DNA from: Sipunculus nudus
Taxonomy: Eukaryota; Annelida; Sipuncula; Golfingiida; Sipunculidae
Length of the DNA: 64,000 nt
NCBI GenBank assembly: GCA_026874595.1
Contig: CM049306.1
Span: forward strand, 28,451,519-28,515,518
Direction: 5' to 3'
Positions 24,960-37,767 of the stretch are shown in pieces. The position numbers and the translations under genes are program-made. The notes beneath the pieces are model-generated. The model worked only from the letters and a program-made list of their open reading frames with translations. It did no database searches and had not been told where the DNA came from. How positions within the stretch are numbered: position 1 is the stretch's first letter; every line of letters starts with the position of its first letter.

Positions 24960-25313
24960 GTATATGTACATCTGCAGAATCCAGTTCCCGTTTCGGACTT
25001 CGTGACAGGGCAGTATCACACGCTTTCTCTTATTTGGTATCCTGGCGTCAACCAGGCTCGACGACTACTGCACCTGCGGGCCATGGGATCGTAATCGTCC
25101 CCATTGTTGGGTCATACCACCAAGGAATCCCCGAAAGGCGCGCTTGTTTGTGAGTGAAACACGGCCGTTGGGCACGGCCTTCCCATTAAACCTGCAGAGC
25201 GGTCACCCTGGGTGGCGGTCGACTGTAGAAAATCTCACCACCTCGGCTGAGATTCGTACTCACGATCTCCCGGCTTTAAGTCCTGTGCTCTACCCCTGGT
25301 AAGAAGCCGGTTA
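24960..25313 (-). mobile_element. tRNA-derived SINE
   Basis: On the minus strand the head at about 25240-25310 looks like a degraded tRNA. It has an A-box-like GGGGTAGAGCACAGGACT, then AAAGCCGGGAGATCGTGAG, and a B-box-like GTACGAATCTC. Complementary ends (CCGGCTT and AGCCGAGG) suggest a former acceptor stem. The body that follows contains a GC-rich stretch (CAACGGCCGTG, then AAGCGCGCCTTTCGGGGATTCC) of higher GC than the flanks, as expected of an inserted retroelement. The 3' limit and target duplication are unclear. Transcription would start from the internal polymerase III promoter if it is still active. A tRNA pseudogene is the alternative. Confidence 0.55.
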
Positions 25314-27239
25314 TTTATGAGAGAAACCAACATTAAACTCTAAAAAAATACAATCACGAGGAGATTTCCCTGAAAGCTCTGTTTCACGTGAAAGGGTCAT
25401 GGCGTTTAGCATATTGTGTAAATACTAAACTCGAGTGTAAGCTGTAAACCAGTTCATAAACAAAAGATTTTCCGCTCATGTCTTTTCATTTAATTACCCA
25501 TCCAATCAATCATAAAAATGGCGCTACTTCATGTATGGCAATTCAATTTAGCAGACTGAAAGGGAAGACACACGCAGGACAGAAAAGATGTCCTCCAAAG
25601 TCCGCAAAAAAGTACTCACAACACTGTGCACCAGTAACTGCCGCGGTTACCATAAATACAAGCTTAAAAATAGATTTACCATAAATAATCAACATGACAC
25701 CTCAGTAATCGCTGAACGGACAAAGTGTTTAAGCATGAAGAAAATTCCACCACAAGCAATCTCGAGGAAATTTTACCACAAAGTACATTAATTAGACCCC
25801 CTCTGTAATGGTAAAAGATTTGATGAATGGAAATTTAATAACTTACGTTATTAAAGCCGGATTGATATTAAAGGTAAAAGATTCGATAAATGGAATTTTA
25901 ATAACTTAGGTTTAATAAATGATACAATGACAAGTGATGTTTAGAATGTTAAAAGTTCACTGTCCAGCCTTAATATCCATCTCTTATTATAATATATAAA
26001 ATTCTCGGTGAGACATGACGACTACAAGACACCAGACCTTGATTAAATGACCTATAAATCATTTTCCACCGGCCTAAAAATTCTCGGTAAGGTTTGTAAA
26101 TGCATTTTCTTAACTTGGGATGTTTTGCTTCATAAATCATGTTCTTATAACCAAGAAGTAGCATTGTTAGTAGCGCTGACATCCCCGTCCAAGTTTATTT
26201 GCGGGAGGTATTGCTGCAGTCTGATTGGAAGATTATTATGGCTGTGAGGTGGCGTGGATGATTTATCGAGCAGTCGAATCAGAACCATACACATTGCTGG
26301 ATGGACTGGATTTGTCAGTTTGCCTCAGGCCTTTTCTGGAACCATCTACTGGATTTGTTCTCATACACGCCTTGGGAGAGAGGGATTATAGGTTTTGTTT
26401 CAGCTCAATTACCATGCATCTCATACTGATGAAATCACCCAACTCTAACCCGTCTCACTGGCCCTTTGGTCTGTCAGAGCACCGAAAAAACACCTTCAAG
26501 AGCATGATGTATGGTCCATATTGCGGACATAGAGCTTTCTTTAATATAAAAACGCTGTTACACTGCCATGTGTTAGCCTTGTGACCTAGAACGTGTAAGG
26601 TATCCAAGCTGAGGTATTCAGCAACTTTTTTTTTCTAATAAAGGCCCTGCACCTGCTGACAATTCCCTGTGATATGATTGGTATTCCTTTGATCGGAAAA
26701 ATTATATATTAATTTAAATTTTAGCCCTATTTTCACCGTGATATGGTGACAATTCCATAGAATATGCCTTGATCGAAGAAAAAAATTGAATGAATACTTC
26801 CCATGTTGTTATTTCAATATATTTAAGGAATTCGACGCAGAAGAAGATTGAAGAACATGTACAGATGACGATGTACAGTTCACATAATGGCTCACAAAAT
26901 TACTGGTACTTTATAGAATTGCGCCAAGGCCCATTTATAAAACTTCCGGAAACAACTTATTGTTGAGGCAACCCCTTATTTCTATGATTTTAAGAGTTAT
27001 TACTTTTCTATCTTTAAATGGGTACTGAAGTCTTTCAGGAAATCTAGACGAGGTCTTTCTTCTAGTATATAGCAGATAATATCGATATAAAATAACTAGA
27101 ATAAAGGGAGGCTAAAAGCGATGTATCCATCTTGAAACCGAGGCATGGAATATCTCCTGGCGTGAGAGCTCTCGCAAATTTACAGCAACGATTAAGTTAA
27201 GCTTACCCTTTCTCGTGACACCTGTATTGTGCAGGAGAT
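25314..27239. other. Unique stretch with one unrecognised 119-codon open frame
   Basis: The open frame at 26225-26584 (+) is the longest here that does not lie in a repeat. Its translation (starts MEDYYGCEVAWMIYRAVESE) matches no domain I recognise, and no splice or promoter context supports it, so I do not call it as a gene. The rest is A/T-rich and without identifiable features. Confidence 0.35.
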
Positions 27240-27795
27240 AAAGCTATCCAAGATTTAAGGACATGCAAAATGTCAGGTCGATACATCTAACCACTTATGA
27301 AACATGTAAAAATTGGCAAAAACAGAGAAATCGTTGCAGTTGGTTCGATTTGGCCAGTATTTTATACGATATACAACCACGCGTGTTCTACAATGATTAA
27401 AAATTTCAGGCCAATATATTAAACCACTTCTAAAATTCACCACATATGTAGTAAAAGGAAGGACGCGACATAAAACGATTGTAGGTGGCGCTACTAGTCC
27501 TGTGTACGAGATAAGCTGTCCATGACTTTGGTAGATGCATGCAAAAGTTGAGGCCATACGTGTACCAACTCCTGAAGTATATGATTTTCAATAGATACAG
27601 AGCTGAAAAATTGTCGAGAGGTCAGAGATAACAGATGACTTTAGTTTACATGTAATCAAATAGGGATACCAAGTTTCGGAAAATTCTAACAGGCAGTTCT
27701 CTGTTAATTATCCGGAGACATATGAGGGCGCGACGGCAGTGGTACAAAGCTGAAATCATAGTATCCGCTGAACTGTTTTTTTGTGGATACAGTTA
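27240..27795 (+). repeat. Palindrome-module repeat element, diverged copy
   Basis: It has the family order: a module with ATGCAAAATGTCAGGTCGAT, a decayed palindrome GGTGGCGCTACT (about 27485), AGTTTCGGAAAATTCTAACA, then GGGCGCGACGGC. It ends in the hairpin GTATCCGCTGAAC, TTTTTTTG, GTGGATAC at about 27761-27797. It matches the 3' half of 42207-43018 with many substitutions. Confidence 0.65.
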
Positions 27796-27797
27796 TG

Positions 27798-29170
27798 ATG
27801 GCTACGCTAGAAACTGGGAAATCTTAAATCAGTCTTTGAAATGCTGAATGCAGCATGCGAATTAAAAAAATATTAACTTGGGCGTCCAACCTCTGATTAA
27901 TTTAATCGTTCTCCTCTAGGAGAACAAAGCCACCATTAACCGTGTGTCATGGAACGAAATGGAGTGCACGGATTTGACCATGAGAATATGGTTCATCATT
28001 CGGGCTTATTTCCAGCTTACCAGATAAAATCTCATCATGGTCCAGAGTGTCCACTTCATTAGCCACTGTTTGGCCTGATGGCAGCCCCGCCATGAATTCC
28101 TCAGACAGTTCCTGTCTTATTCCAGTTCTGCATTGTGTATGGAGCAGCCGGAAAATTATATTTTCTTTAACTATTATGGATTGTGTCCGCCAAGGAGTAT
28201 GAGGCCTTTTAACAACCAACTCCAGATATATGTATTTCAAACCTATTTCTTCGGTTTATTAGTTTATTAAAATCCAGAAACAGTAGTACGAACAGTAGTA
28301 CAATTACAGTCTAATATGACATCATACCAGTTTCGCGTGAAGTGCCCTAGTCTTTCAATGTCCTTAGTAATTCCCGGCTAAATCAACTTCAAACTCCAGA
28401 AGCTGCCAGACAGTGTATCGGGTTTCTGATTCTCACATTTTTCAGTCATTATTAAGGTATCAGAACTGTCCAGAGTCTGTTTAAATATTGTATCAGTTTT
28501 TTCTTAATATAACCTGAACTTTTACTCTGGTACTACTTGACGTACTTGAAATCGGAAAACCATATGTTTTACATGCTGTAATTAATGTTGATGAGACTGT
28601 GCTACATCAATTTAACGTTTCACACCACTAACTTATAAAATAAAATAGCAAAGTTTAAATAAAATAGCCAAGTTCAATGTCCCGACACATTAATTGCAAT
28701 AAGAAGAAGGATTATTCTTGATGTAATTGTGTAATATTAATCAATATGGTCCTTTAGGTATCATGGCGAAATTGCATTCGTACAGTAAAATTCAACAAAA
28801 TAAACTTCTCTCATTAATTCGGCCAAAAATCATTTTTACAAAATGTTAAGAGAGAACTACCCTAGGATTCCTTTGTATTAATACTGAGGGATTTGGTCAA
28901 GTATTTTCAGAGAAGAATACTGTGTTTGCCACCGGGAAGAAATGGGATTTCATGACTCATAAATAAGTTCAACCGCCTTTAATTGATTAAAAACAAATAA
29001 ATGAACAAGAAACATATGAACAAGCTTCAACAGGCACTATTAAAATCATCTATATGTCAAATTAAAGAATTTGGTACAGCAGTTTTGCAGAAGAAGACTG
29101 TTGTAGCCTTCAGTCTGATACATGCTGCTTGGCCACATGACAAAGTTCAGCTTTCAAGACATCTACAAAC
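27798..29170. other. Mostly unique stretch; family B fragment at its right end
   Basis: I see no recognisable gene. A 97-codon minus-strand open frame (27947-28240) has no known domain. About 29015-29165 resembles an internal piece of family B (AAAGAATTTGGTACAGCAGT, GAAGAAG, TTGTAGCC), and a decayed CAGCTGA terminus follows. Confidence 0.4.
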
Positions 29171-29171
29171 A

Positions 29172-29700
29172 AGAGACACATGAGTCAAGATGCTCAGCTG
29201 ATTTTCTTTTAATTTTAGCAAATGCAAAATAACGTTTATTTTTTTTTTAAATTTTATCAAATGCAAAATTTACATGATCCTTTTTTGTCAAATATAAATT
29301 AGCACTTGAAGAGCAAAGAGGTTTGCAAAACTTATTCTGTGCACTTTAACAGACTACATGTATATCAAAGGTGCTGGAGCCTCTCATGATGAATATCAAG
29401 TATGAAGTATCAGTATTTATGCTATGTGACAGTAATATGTGCGAAAATAACCACCCCACTGGGAATGTATGAACCCCTGTCAATTATTGAAGAAGTAAGG
29501 ATTAGTATAATAATACACATTTATTTTTAATCTCTAAAATGCTGTAAAAAAGTTAAAATTTCCATTTTCAAATGAGCATAACCTAAATTTGATAAGTACA
29601 TATTGCACAGTGTAATACATGAAAAGTGTGACCTGAAACCTTTTAATAAAACAAAAAGGAAAAAAACCGTGATCGGCCTGTATGAAATTTGTATACATTT
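29172..29700 (+). repeat. Dispersed repeat with CAGCTGA left terminus
   Basis: Starts ACAAGAGACACATGAGTCAA, then GATGCTCAGCTGATTT. The interior (TGCACTTTAACAGACTACAT, GGAGCCTCTCATGATGA, TCAGTATTTATGCTATGTGA) is similar to 61436-61720, so the two are copies of one family. Non-coding. Confidence 0.6.
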
Positions 29701-29711
29701 GAATAACAAAA

Positions 29712-30160
29712 CAAGATGTGTCGGAACGACACGAATGCCCCCGCCTGAGGCAAATTAGAAACATTTGTAAAATTTTAAAAAAATTTTTAAGTTCAGGAGG
29801 TGTCGTATGGTCAAAAGTATGTCAACAAGGGCAAAATGCAAACTCGATCTGTAACGGGTCATTATCAAGCAACACACCAAAAATCATGCCAGTATATGCA
29901 GGCATTGTGAAAAAAAGTCCATACATGTGCATTTTCCATAAAAATTTCTGTCTTTCATGAAATGTTTTATGTTTAGGAGCCGTAAAACAATCAAAAGTAG
30001 GTCAACCAGGACGAAACGCGAACTCGATCTGTAACTGTCATTATCTGCCCACACATAAAAAATCAGGGTGGTATCTGCAGGCATTGAGGAAAAAAGTCAG
30101 TACATATGCATTAGTTATGAAAATTTCTATTTTTCATGAAACTTTCTATGTTCAGGAGCA
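29712..30160 (+). repeat. Dispersed repeat with 5' hairpin and two tandem units
   Basis: Begins ACAAGATGTGTCGGAACGAC. This contains a perfect 6-bp stem hairpin GTGTCG-GAA-CGACAC (29718-29732) followed by ACGAATGCCCCCGCCTGAGG. Two tandem units follow (about 29790 and about 29970), sharing AAAAGTANGTCAACCAGGNC, AACTCGATCTGTAAC and ATGCAGGCATTG. Similar hairpin starts are common in bivalve repeats as I recall them. Confidence 0.6.
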
Positions 30161-31385
30161 GTCAATTTCAGAATGACAGTGCTGTGACCTTAACCAATGA
30201 CCTTGTAGCCAAAAAATCTTAGAACTTAATATCCTTGAACTTGCAGCATTAGGATGATTGTAAAACTATTTTAAAAAGTGACCTTGACCTCTGATTAGAT
30301 AACCTCAAATTCTACAGGTTTCCTCACTTTGGGCAAGTTAGCCATGTGTGAACGTTGGAAAGTTCAGGATGAAAAGTTTGATTTACAGTGCATCCACAAT
30401 CTTTTTAAAGATGTGGCTTCTGTGACCGTCAACTTAGATCGCTGGACCCTGAAAATCAAAATGAATTTACATATGTGGTTGGTCATTATTAAATCAAGTT
30501 TGAAGCTAGTCTGTCTATCCAATGCAGAATTATCATCCATAAACTAATTTGTGAATGGATGGGCCATGTGACCTTGACCTTTGACCTATGGTCCAAAAGT
30601 CAAACAGAATCTTCCCCTAGTGGCAGGTTAGCAATATCTTGAAGATGGAAGGTTTGCGATGAAAACTTTGGCTTCAGATGCATACACATTCCTTTTAAAG
30701 AAATGGGTCCTGTGACCTTGACCTTTGACCGTTGGACCCGAAAACCAACATGGTTCTTACTTTAGTGGTGGGCCATTTATAAGTTAAGTTTGAAACCAAT
30801 ATATCAAACTTAACTGGAGTTATCATCTGGAAACTAATTTGTGTGGATGGACGGATTGACAGACAGACATACAAACAGACAGACTGACAGACGGGGTGAT
30901 TGGGATAGGGCATCCACTTGTAATCAATAAACACACCAGGTTTTGGGACACCAGATGTAATGACAGCTGAGAAACTGACATGATTGTTGTCATTGTATAG
31001 TAAATAAATAGAAAAATATTTGTTAAAATAGGAAAACCACTACGTTTCAGGAACTGACAAAACTAGTCATAGTCAATATTCAAGGCAAGATTCATGACAA
31101 ACCATGCATTAATTATCAAATTATTGGAGGTTTTGTATCAAATTTTTTACTATACTGAGGGGGTACTTTCAAGGCCCATAGCTCAAAGGAAAAAGGTCGC
31201 AGTGACCTAATTTCAGGTTTCCAAGGAAATTTTTAATTGACCTCCCTGGATATTTACTTAGAAGTTTCTAGGACCAGCTGTTATGATTTGTGCTCTGCTA
31301 ACGGACGGCCAGACGTCCAGATGGACGACGGACAACGCGTCATTCCTATACCTCAGTTGACTTACAGTCAGCTGAGCTATAATGA
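30160..31385 (+). repeat. Dispersed repeat family A, copy 1
   Basis: Runs from AATTTCAGAATGACAGTGCT to the terminus CAGTCAGCTGAGCTATAATG. It is closely matched by 46440-47590; for example, the window 30329-30547 and 46623-46841 differ at few positions. It carries TGACCTTGACCTTTGACC twice (30569-30586 and 30713-30730), and a GACAGACAGAC-type run at 30855-30893. Short open frames conserved between copies are explained by the recent duplication, not by coding. Confidence 0.8.
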
Positions 31386-34300
31386 TTGTAGCTGGCACCA
31401 TCAGCCTTGTATACAACAAAGCTATCAGAGATATACACATATGCCCAAGTTCAGACTGATATATCAAACCCCTCCTGAGAAATAAGTAGGGACACACACT
31501 GTGCAAAAAATTCTTGTAGGTGGCACCACCAGTCTTTTTTACGACAAGTATACGATAATTAAAATACGATAGGTATAAATATGCCCTATTTCAGGATGAT
31601 ATAGCAAATTCCTCTATAGAAATAAGCAGGCACAAAAGTCACACACTGTGCAAATGTCATTGTAGGTGGTGACACCTGTCTTGTGAACGAGAAACCCACC
31701 AAAGACACATAGACAGGTCAAAATATTAGGCCAATACATCAAACTTACCTTAAGTCTGATGCATGGGGCTAACCACGCTTAGGTGAGAAAGGCAGTTGCC
31801 CCGAGTGAACTGTGACAAATTTGCTAGCTCAGGCTACTGCACTCAGTGAACTATGACCTGAAATTGGCTAGACTGGGTGAACTTTTGACGTGTACCTGGC
31901 TGCACTGAGTGAACTCTTGACCTGTTGCCAAATCTGAAACAGTTGGCAGTTTCTTAACCTATGTAAATATACAGACACAATCTTGGCCAGTTGGCAAATC
32001 TGTTTACACATACTGAAAGAATTTGGCTAAAATGCTTTTTTTTTCAAGCTGAAATATTCATAATCTTTTTATCAAAATAGCTAGAAAAATAAAAGATTCA
32101 GTTCTTTCATTGTTAAAGGTCCAATAGTTCTGCCAAAAATCATTCTAGCAAACTTGAACAAAGGCCATCTAAGAATAATTTTTGTGCAATGTTACAGAAG
32201 ATATAATTGAAACAATAATTTTGTAAAAGAACACTACTGAAGTCCTCTGTTTGAAAAAGACATAATGGCCATAAGACCAACTTAAGCTTTTCACAACTCG
32301 ACCAAAAATCAACAAACTAAGTATATTCTGATATGATTGTAAGAACCATGTCCTAGGATAATTCTTTTGAAAAATTGAACAATTCAACTTGACAGTTTCA
32401 TCATTAAGCTGAAAGAGGCTAAAATTATGAGTTTTTTTGCCCATACAAAACAGGTCAATGTAGGTGGCACCACATAATCTGCAACTTCAAATATGAGTCA
32501 TGTGACCAACTTTTGCACAATACCTGGTAATGCTAGCTTCTGTCATTTCTGAGAGTACTATGTCAGTATGCTTACTTGGCCAAATGACTGTTCAAATTTG
32601 TGTAACTCCACTAAAATTCATCAAATGCAAACCTTTGAACAAATTTGAGAGGGCTTGCCTCTGGGATCATTTATGTAAAATATTGAACAATTTGGCTGGA
32701 CCGTTTACAAGAATAAGACTTTTAAATGTTTTTCAGCTTTTTCCCTATAAAATCTAAGTTAATGCAGATAGCAAAAAAATACGCTGAATCCCACAACATT
32801 TGATATGTGACAGATAATTGCATAAAATCTGGGGATGGTAGCTCCTGCAACTCCTGAGAAATTATGGGTTGATATACAGATGACCAATGACCCCCGTACA
32901 AAAAAAGGGTCAATGCAGGTAGCCCCACCAATACCTGAATTTCATATATGACTCATGTGACCAGCACTGGCATAAAATTTGGTGATGATAGCTCTGGAGT
33001 TTCTGAGATTGTCATTTTCGTATGCTTTTTTCGACAGATGACTAGGTTCAACTTCCTGTAATTTGGCCAAAATTCACAGAACTTGAACCATTTGAACAAA
33101 CTTGATAGAGATGGTATAAAAGATTATTTCTGTGAAATATTGAACAAATTGGCTTGACCGGAGAAGATTTTTAAAGGGTTTTTTTAGCTTTTTCTCTATA
33201 AAATCTAAGAAAATGCAGATTTTTTTCAGATGGCTAATGTTTTGCATTAAATTTCATGATGCTAGCTCCAGTTGTTTTCGAAAAAGTATGGGTTAACGTA
33301 TACCTGTGATTGTAAACATTGCCTGGCATGAGGAAATTTTTAATCATAAATCTACATTTTTTTAAAAGTTTTTAAAAAACATTCTTTTCAATATTAACCA
33401 TAGATAACCTGAAATCTAAATGTCTGGAGGCATGATGTAACGGATGCTGATAAACTGGTTCCAGGCTAGATGTATCTGCTAAACACAACTAACATATATG
33501 GTAAAATGACTCAATTCAATCTTTATAATTCAGCCAAAATTCACTCTTTGGAACCATAAAAGACAATTATTATAAGAATTATTCAGGGGATTGTTCTTGT
33601 AAAATTATAAACAAATTGGCCTCAGTGGCGTCAGCCAAAAAACGTTTTGTAGGTTTATAACTCATATGGGAAAATAAAGCAAAATGGCTAAGTTAAGCTT
33701 CCAATAACACAGCCAAAAATCACTGAACCAAAACCATTTGAACAAACTTGAATATCAACATCTAAGGATAATTAATGTGTGAGATTTAAGAATTTGGCCC
33801 AGTGGTTTTTGAGAAGAAGATCTTTGTAGCCACTAAGCTAAAATGGGCTGTTATGGCATATGACTAAATTCAGCTTCCCATAACTCAGCCAAAAGTCACT
33901 GAACTGAGACCATTTGAACAAACTTCAGAAAGCACTACCCTAGGATCATTTCTGTGCGATATTAAACAATTTGGAAAAATGGTTTCAAAGAAGAAGTTTT
34001 TTGTCGCTGTCAGTATGATACGGGCACTGATGACCCCCGTTCAAAAAAGGCCGATGCAGGTGGCGCCACCAATACCTGAATTTCAGACATGACTCATGTG
34101 ACCAACATTGGCATAAAATTTGGTGATGACAGCTCCAGCCGTTTCTAAGATTGTAATTTTAGTATGCTTTTTTGGACAGATGACTAAGTTCAACTAGCTT
34201 TAACTCGGAAAAAATCACCGAACTTAAACCATTCGAACAAACATGAGAGATCATTTCTGTGAAATATTGGACAATTTGGCTGAACACTTTCGGAGAAGGA

Positions 34301-34532
34301 GATTTTTAAAGTTTTTTAAGCTTTTTCCCTATAAAATCTAAGAAAATGCAGTTAGAAAAAAATAAACAAAATCCGATATAGTTTTTTGGATGACTGATTA
34401 TTTGCAAACAAATTGGTGATGCTAGCTCCTGCCGTTTTTTAGATAGCTATGGTTAACGTACAGACGACGCTCGACGCACGACACACAACGGACGACGCCG
34501 CACCATCGCATAAGCTCACAGGTTCGCTAAAA
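31386..34532 (+). repeat. Dispersed repeat family B, copy 1
   Basis: Starts with palindrome-type modules (GCTGGCACCATCAGCCTTGT, GGTGGCACCACC, GGTGGTGACACC). It continues through an AGTGAACTC-rich stretch (31800-31935) and long A/T-rich blocks repeated in partly tandem form (SCAAAAATCAC and GAACCATTTGAACAAACTT recur). A GGTGGCGCCACC lies at 34059-34070. It ends at CACCATCGCATAAGCTCACA, GGTTCGCTAAAAA. Copies lie at 44640-46395, 47590-51930 and 57560-59992. No coding capacity. Confidence 0.8.
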
Positions 34533-35739
34533 AGACGTGTGCAACAATAACAATAAAATCATAATCAAATTCAAACTTACAAATCTCTGGAGAGGCCTTC
34601 TACACACAAGATATAAAGATCCTTATAGCCAATATGATTACAAAAATTCACTGAGTCCTGTTTATCCTGACACTCATCGTAAGCACAAATCACAGCAAGT
34701 TCATCTGGCAACACGGCTGCTGGTCACATGATCGTCGCGCATGTGACTTAGGTATGCTCTCCTTGAGTCCAGGCCGCTTATCACTGTTCACACATGCACA
34801 AGCACTACTCGCCTCAAAACTGGTTTGACACAGTCTCCACTCATGAAGAATGCGCGCGCCATTCAAATCACTGAATCACTGACAGATAGGCTCATATCTT
34901 TCTCTGTAACATCATTCAGATGTCTGCCACTGCAGTACTGTCCTGGATGTATCCAGCAATATGTATCCGAATATCCCACCGCGCACGACAATTATCGGTA
35001 CCATTCACAGTGATCAGCGTATCAACTGCTCTGGTCTATTTGCTGGCTTACACCACGGCAGAACACATTGGCTGCTTACAAGTCCTTCTGTAAATACAAC
35101 TCTAGAGTCCGTTAGAGAGATCTACGTTGGTCGTCCGCATACTCTGAAATAAAATACACCAGGAAATCGTTCCTCAGCTGATCAGTTCATAGACAATCTC
35201 GGACCCTCCTCTGGACGGACAAATTGTCAGACTACGCAATCCAGCGCGTGGACCTAGGAGAATGTGTCTTAACCTTAACCGTTTCCAGCAATACATAGAG
35301 ATGTCAACGTACTGCCCTTGGCCTATCACCTGACAATATTATGCGGCCTGTCATTAATTGCATGAATACTAAAATGAACACGCCTATAGAGACCAAAGCA
35401 TAGGAAGAATCAAGTATACAGGTGCGTTGTCATCGAAGTCTGGAGTAAACAATACTACTACAGGAACCGTCTAGACTGGCAAAAACCGAGTCTCACGGAA
35501 TTATAACTATACTGAAACCAACATCAAACTACATCCATTTCTTGGCACCTGCGTACCATAGTATCCCCAGACAAGTTATCCCCCTTTCAGAATAGTCCCC
35601 TCATCTTCAGCAGCATATACTGACACTTTGTAAGCGACTATGGTTTCTTCCATCTATCAACTTGAGAAACAATATTTTTCACCATATATGGGGGCCAATA
35701 CGGTGAATCACTCTTGAGGAAGGGGGATTAATTGATACA
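34533..35739. other. Unique, less A/T-rich non-coding stretch
   Basis: This stands out from the repeats around it by more even base composition and several CpG-rich words (about 34730-35250). It contains no long open frame and no splice-bounded coding segment that I can recognise. It could be flanking unique DNA, an untranslated exon, or a repeat represented only once here. Confidence 0.4.
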
Positions 35740-35893
35740 TGTACTATAAATATGGTAAGGAAGGTGGCGCCACCTGCCTGGTTGACAAGAAAACTCTCCA
35801 AGATGGATGTTCATGCCAAATTGGAGACCAACACATTAAAGGACTCCTCAGATATGAGCAATTTTCACACAAAACAAATGTACGGATGGACAC

Positions 35894-37767
35894 AACACAA
35901 ACAAGGGACCTATGGGTCACTGTGCTCAGCTGACGTTAACCTTGAAGGTAAAAATCTAAAATAATATCAAATGGAGATAAAGTGTATAAGGAAGAGGTAA
36001 TAAAGGCCATGGTTGGTTTATATGATTGGTTTGTATTGATGAGCAAGAAATTGTTGCAAAAAATATTTTGTGACCTGACCATGTGTTTCCTAATGTTGAA
36101 ACTAAAGCATGTGAGCAGTTTGTGAACAAATGATCTGTACTATTACCATGAACATTAGTTGGTTTTTCGATTAACTGTTGACATTTCAGTAGTTTACACA
36201 TTTGTTCAATAGAATCTATTTTTTTTGTATAATATATATTATTAAATATATATGTATTTTTTTAATGAAATGTTTACAGTTGAAATTTAGCTAATTAACA
36301 ACATAAAACAGGGCAAACAAAGCCTGATCTCAAATTCTGCTGAGGCAGGAAAATAATGAACAATTGTTTGTATTAAATCCTCATTTTTTTATCACATCAA
36401 TTATCTTCTAATTTAAGTTTATATTTCTATACATTTCCAATTTAACATATATATGAATATAAAAGTTGATTCATAATTCTCAATTGCATCATCATAAATC
36501 TCAATCTTGTCAGATAACACCACATCATGCATACAAATGTTTATTTATTTTTTACCACAAAAATATACCTTTAAATCTGCAAAACAATAAATACCTAAAA
36601 ATAATACTTGATTTAGATTTCACAATTTTTAATTGTGTCTTTATTTATCCATAATGTGCTTCATATTTTATAATAATTTAAGCATACTGATGGGTTCAAT
36701 TATATTTGTTAAAATCATTTAAAAGAAAATTGATTTCTTTAAAAATGCTACATTACACAACATTGCATCTTCTGGATTACACCTTGAATTATTTTTTCAA
36801 GGAAAGTTTTTGCATATCGGAGTGGAAACAGCATTACAATTAAGGAGATACAGTGAAAACTATAACAATTACTGCATAACACTTGGGTGGGTTGGGTTTG
36901 CCGGGGGGGGGGGGGGGGGGGGTGATATGATATAACTGTACACCTGTCACAGCAGGGGATCTCCCCCAGTGACTGTGACAAATCAGTAACCCTGGCATAG
37001 CTGACTTCCAGTGACCTGGAGTGGGACCCTGCATCTGTAATCAAAGCAAGTGACTACAGAAAAAAAAAATCAACAACCAACTTAATTTTCAAGCTTTTAT
37101 TTTTAAATTTCAGATTTAGACAAACTAAATATTTATGTTTACATGCTGTGAAAATTAAATCAATGGTGCTTACAGGAAAAAAAACGTGCCATGGTCAAAG
37201 TTGGGCAAAATTTAAGGTACTGATTTTTTTTTATGCTAATAACTTAAAAAATTTACAAAATTCAGATCTAATTTTGGGTAAACAATTGAATCTTAATTAA
37301 ACATAGTTATATACTTGAGAAAATGGACTCTAGTTTCAAAATTTTTCATGTAAAGTGAGTTTTTATTTTTCATGATTTTTTCAAAGTCCATTATGTTTGG
37401 GCCCATAACTTAAAGAATTTATACTTTACAGACTTAATTTCTGGCATGTACATAGGAACTATATAGAGGAATATTTATGGTAAATATGAGGAAAAACAGA
37501 TGAGTGGTTTTGATATTAGGCAGTCCTGAAGTGTGATAATAGGATTTTGATAAAAAATTGAGGTTTTTCCTTAATTTCTCAAAGGAACGAAGTCGCAAAG
37601 ACCCAGTTTTCGGCTTAGTAGGAGATCTTGGGGACATCTAACATTATGCTGAATTTTGGATTCCTAGGTCTTACGGTTTCAAAACGTGCCACATCTACGG
37701 ACGGACGGACGGACGACGGACAATGGACCACGACTATAGCTCAGATGACTTATAGTCAGCTGAGCTA
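35894..37767 (+). mobile_element. Family E element nested in the palindrome-module repeat
   Basis: The left end reads AACAAGGGACCTATGGGTCA, CTGTGCTCAGCTGA. The right end reads GACTTATAGTCAGCTGAGCT, AAAAAT, directly after a GGACGGACGGACGACGGACA run (37692 onward). Palindrome-type modules of the host repeat are found on both sides, which marks this as an insertion. The ends are not inverted copies of each other beyond the short CAGCTGA word. The right end CTAA preceded by a short palindrome would suit a Helitron-like element, but that is speculative. The interior includes a G20 run (36903-36922). Confidence 0.6.
36903..36922. repeat. Poly-G run, 20 bp
   Basis: Twenty consecutive G on the plus strand, at the same place in family E as the G12 run at 24498-24509. 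A potential quadruplex former and a likely site of sequencing-length error. Confidence 0.9.

Noticed and set aside
26225-26584. 119-codon open frame as a gene
   Set aside because: No recognisable domain, promoter or splice context. The length is possible by chance in 64 kb read in six frames. I mention it only in the stretch description.
30329-30547. 72-codon plus frame conserved at 46623-46841
   Set aside because: It is inside family A. Substitutions change residues freely, as expected from recent duplication of non-coding sequence.
32169-32444. 92-codon minus frame conserved at 45661-45939 as a duplicated gene
   Set aside because: It lies in family B DNA. The conservation equals that of surrounding non-coding bases, and the third copy near 48780-49000 is broken.
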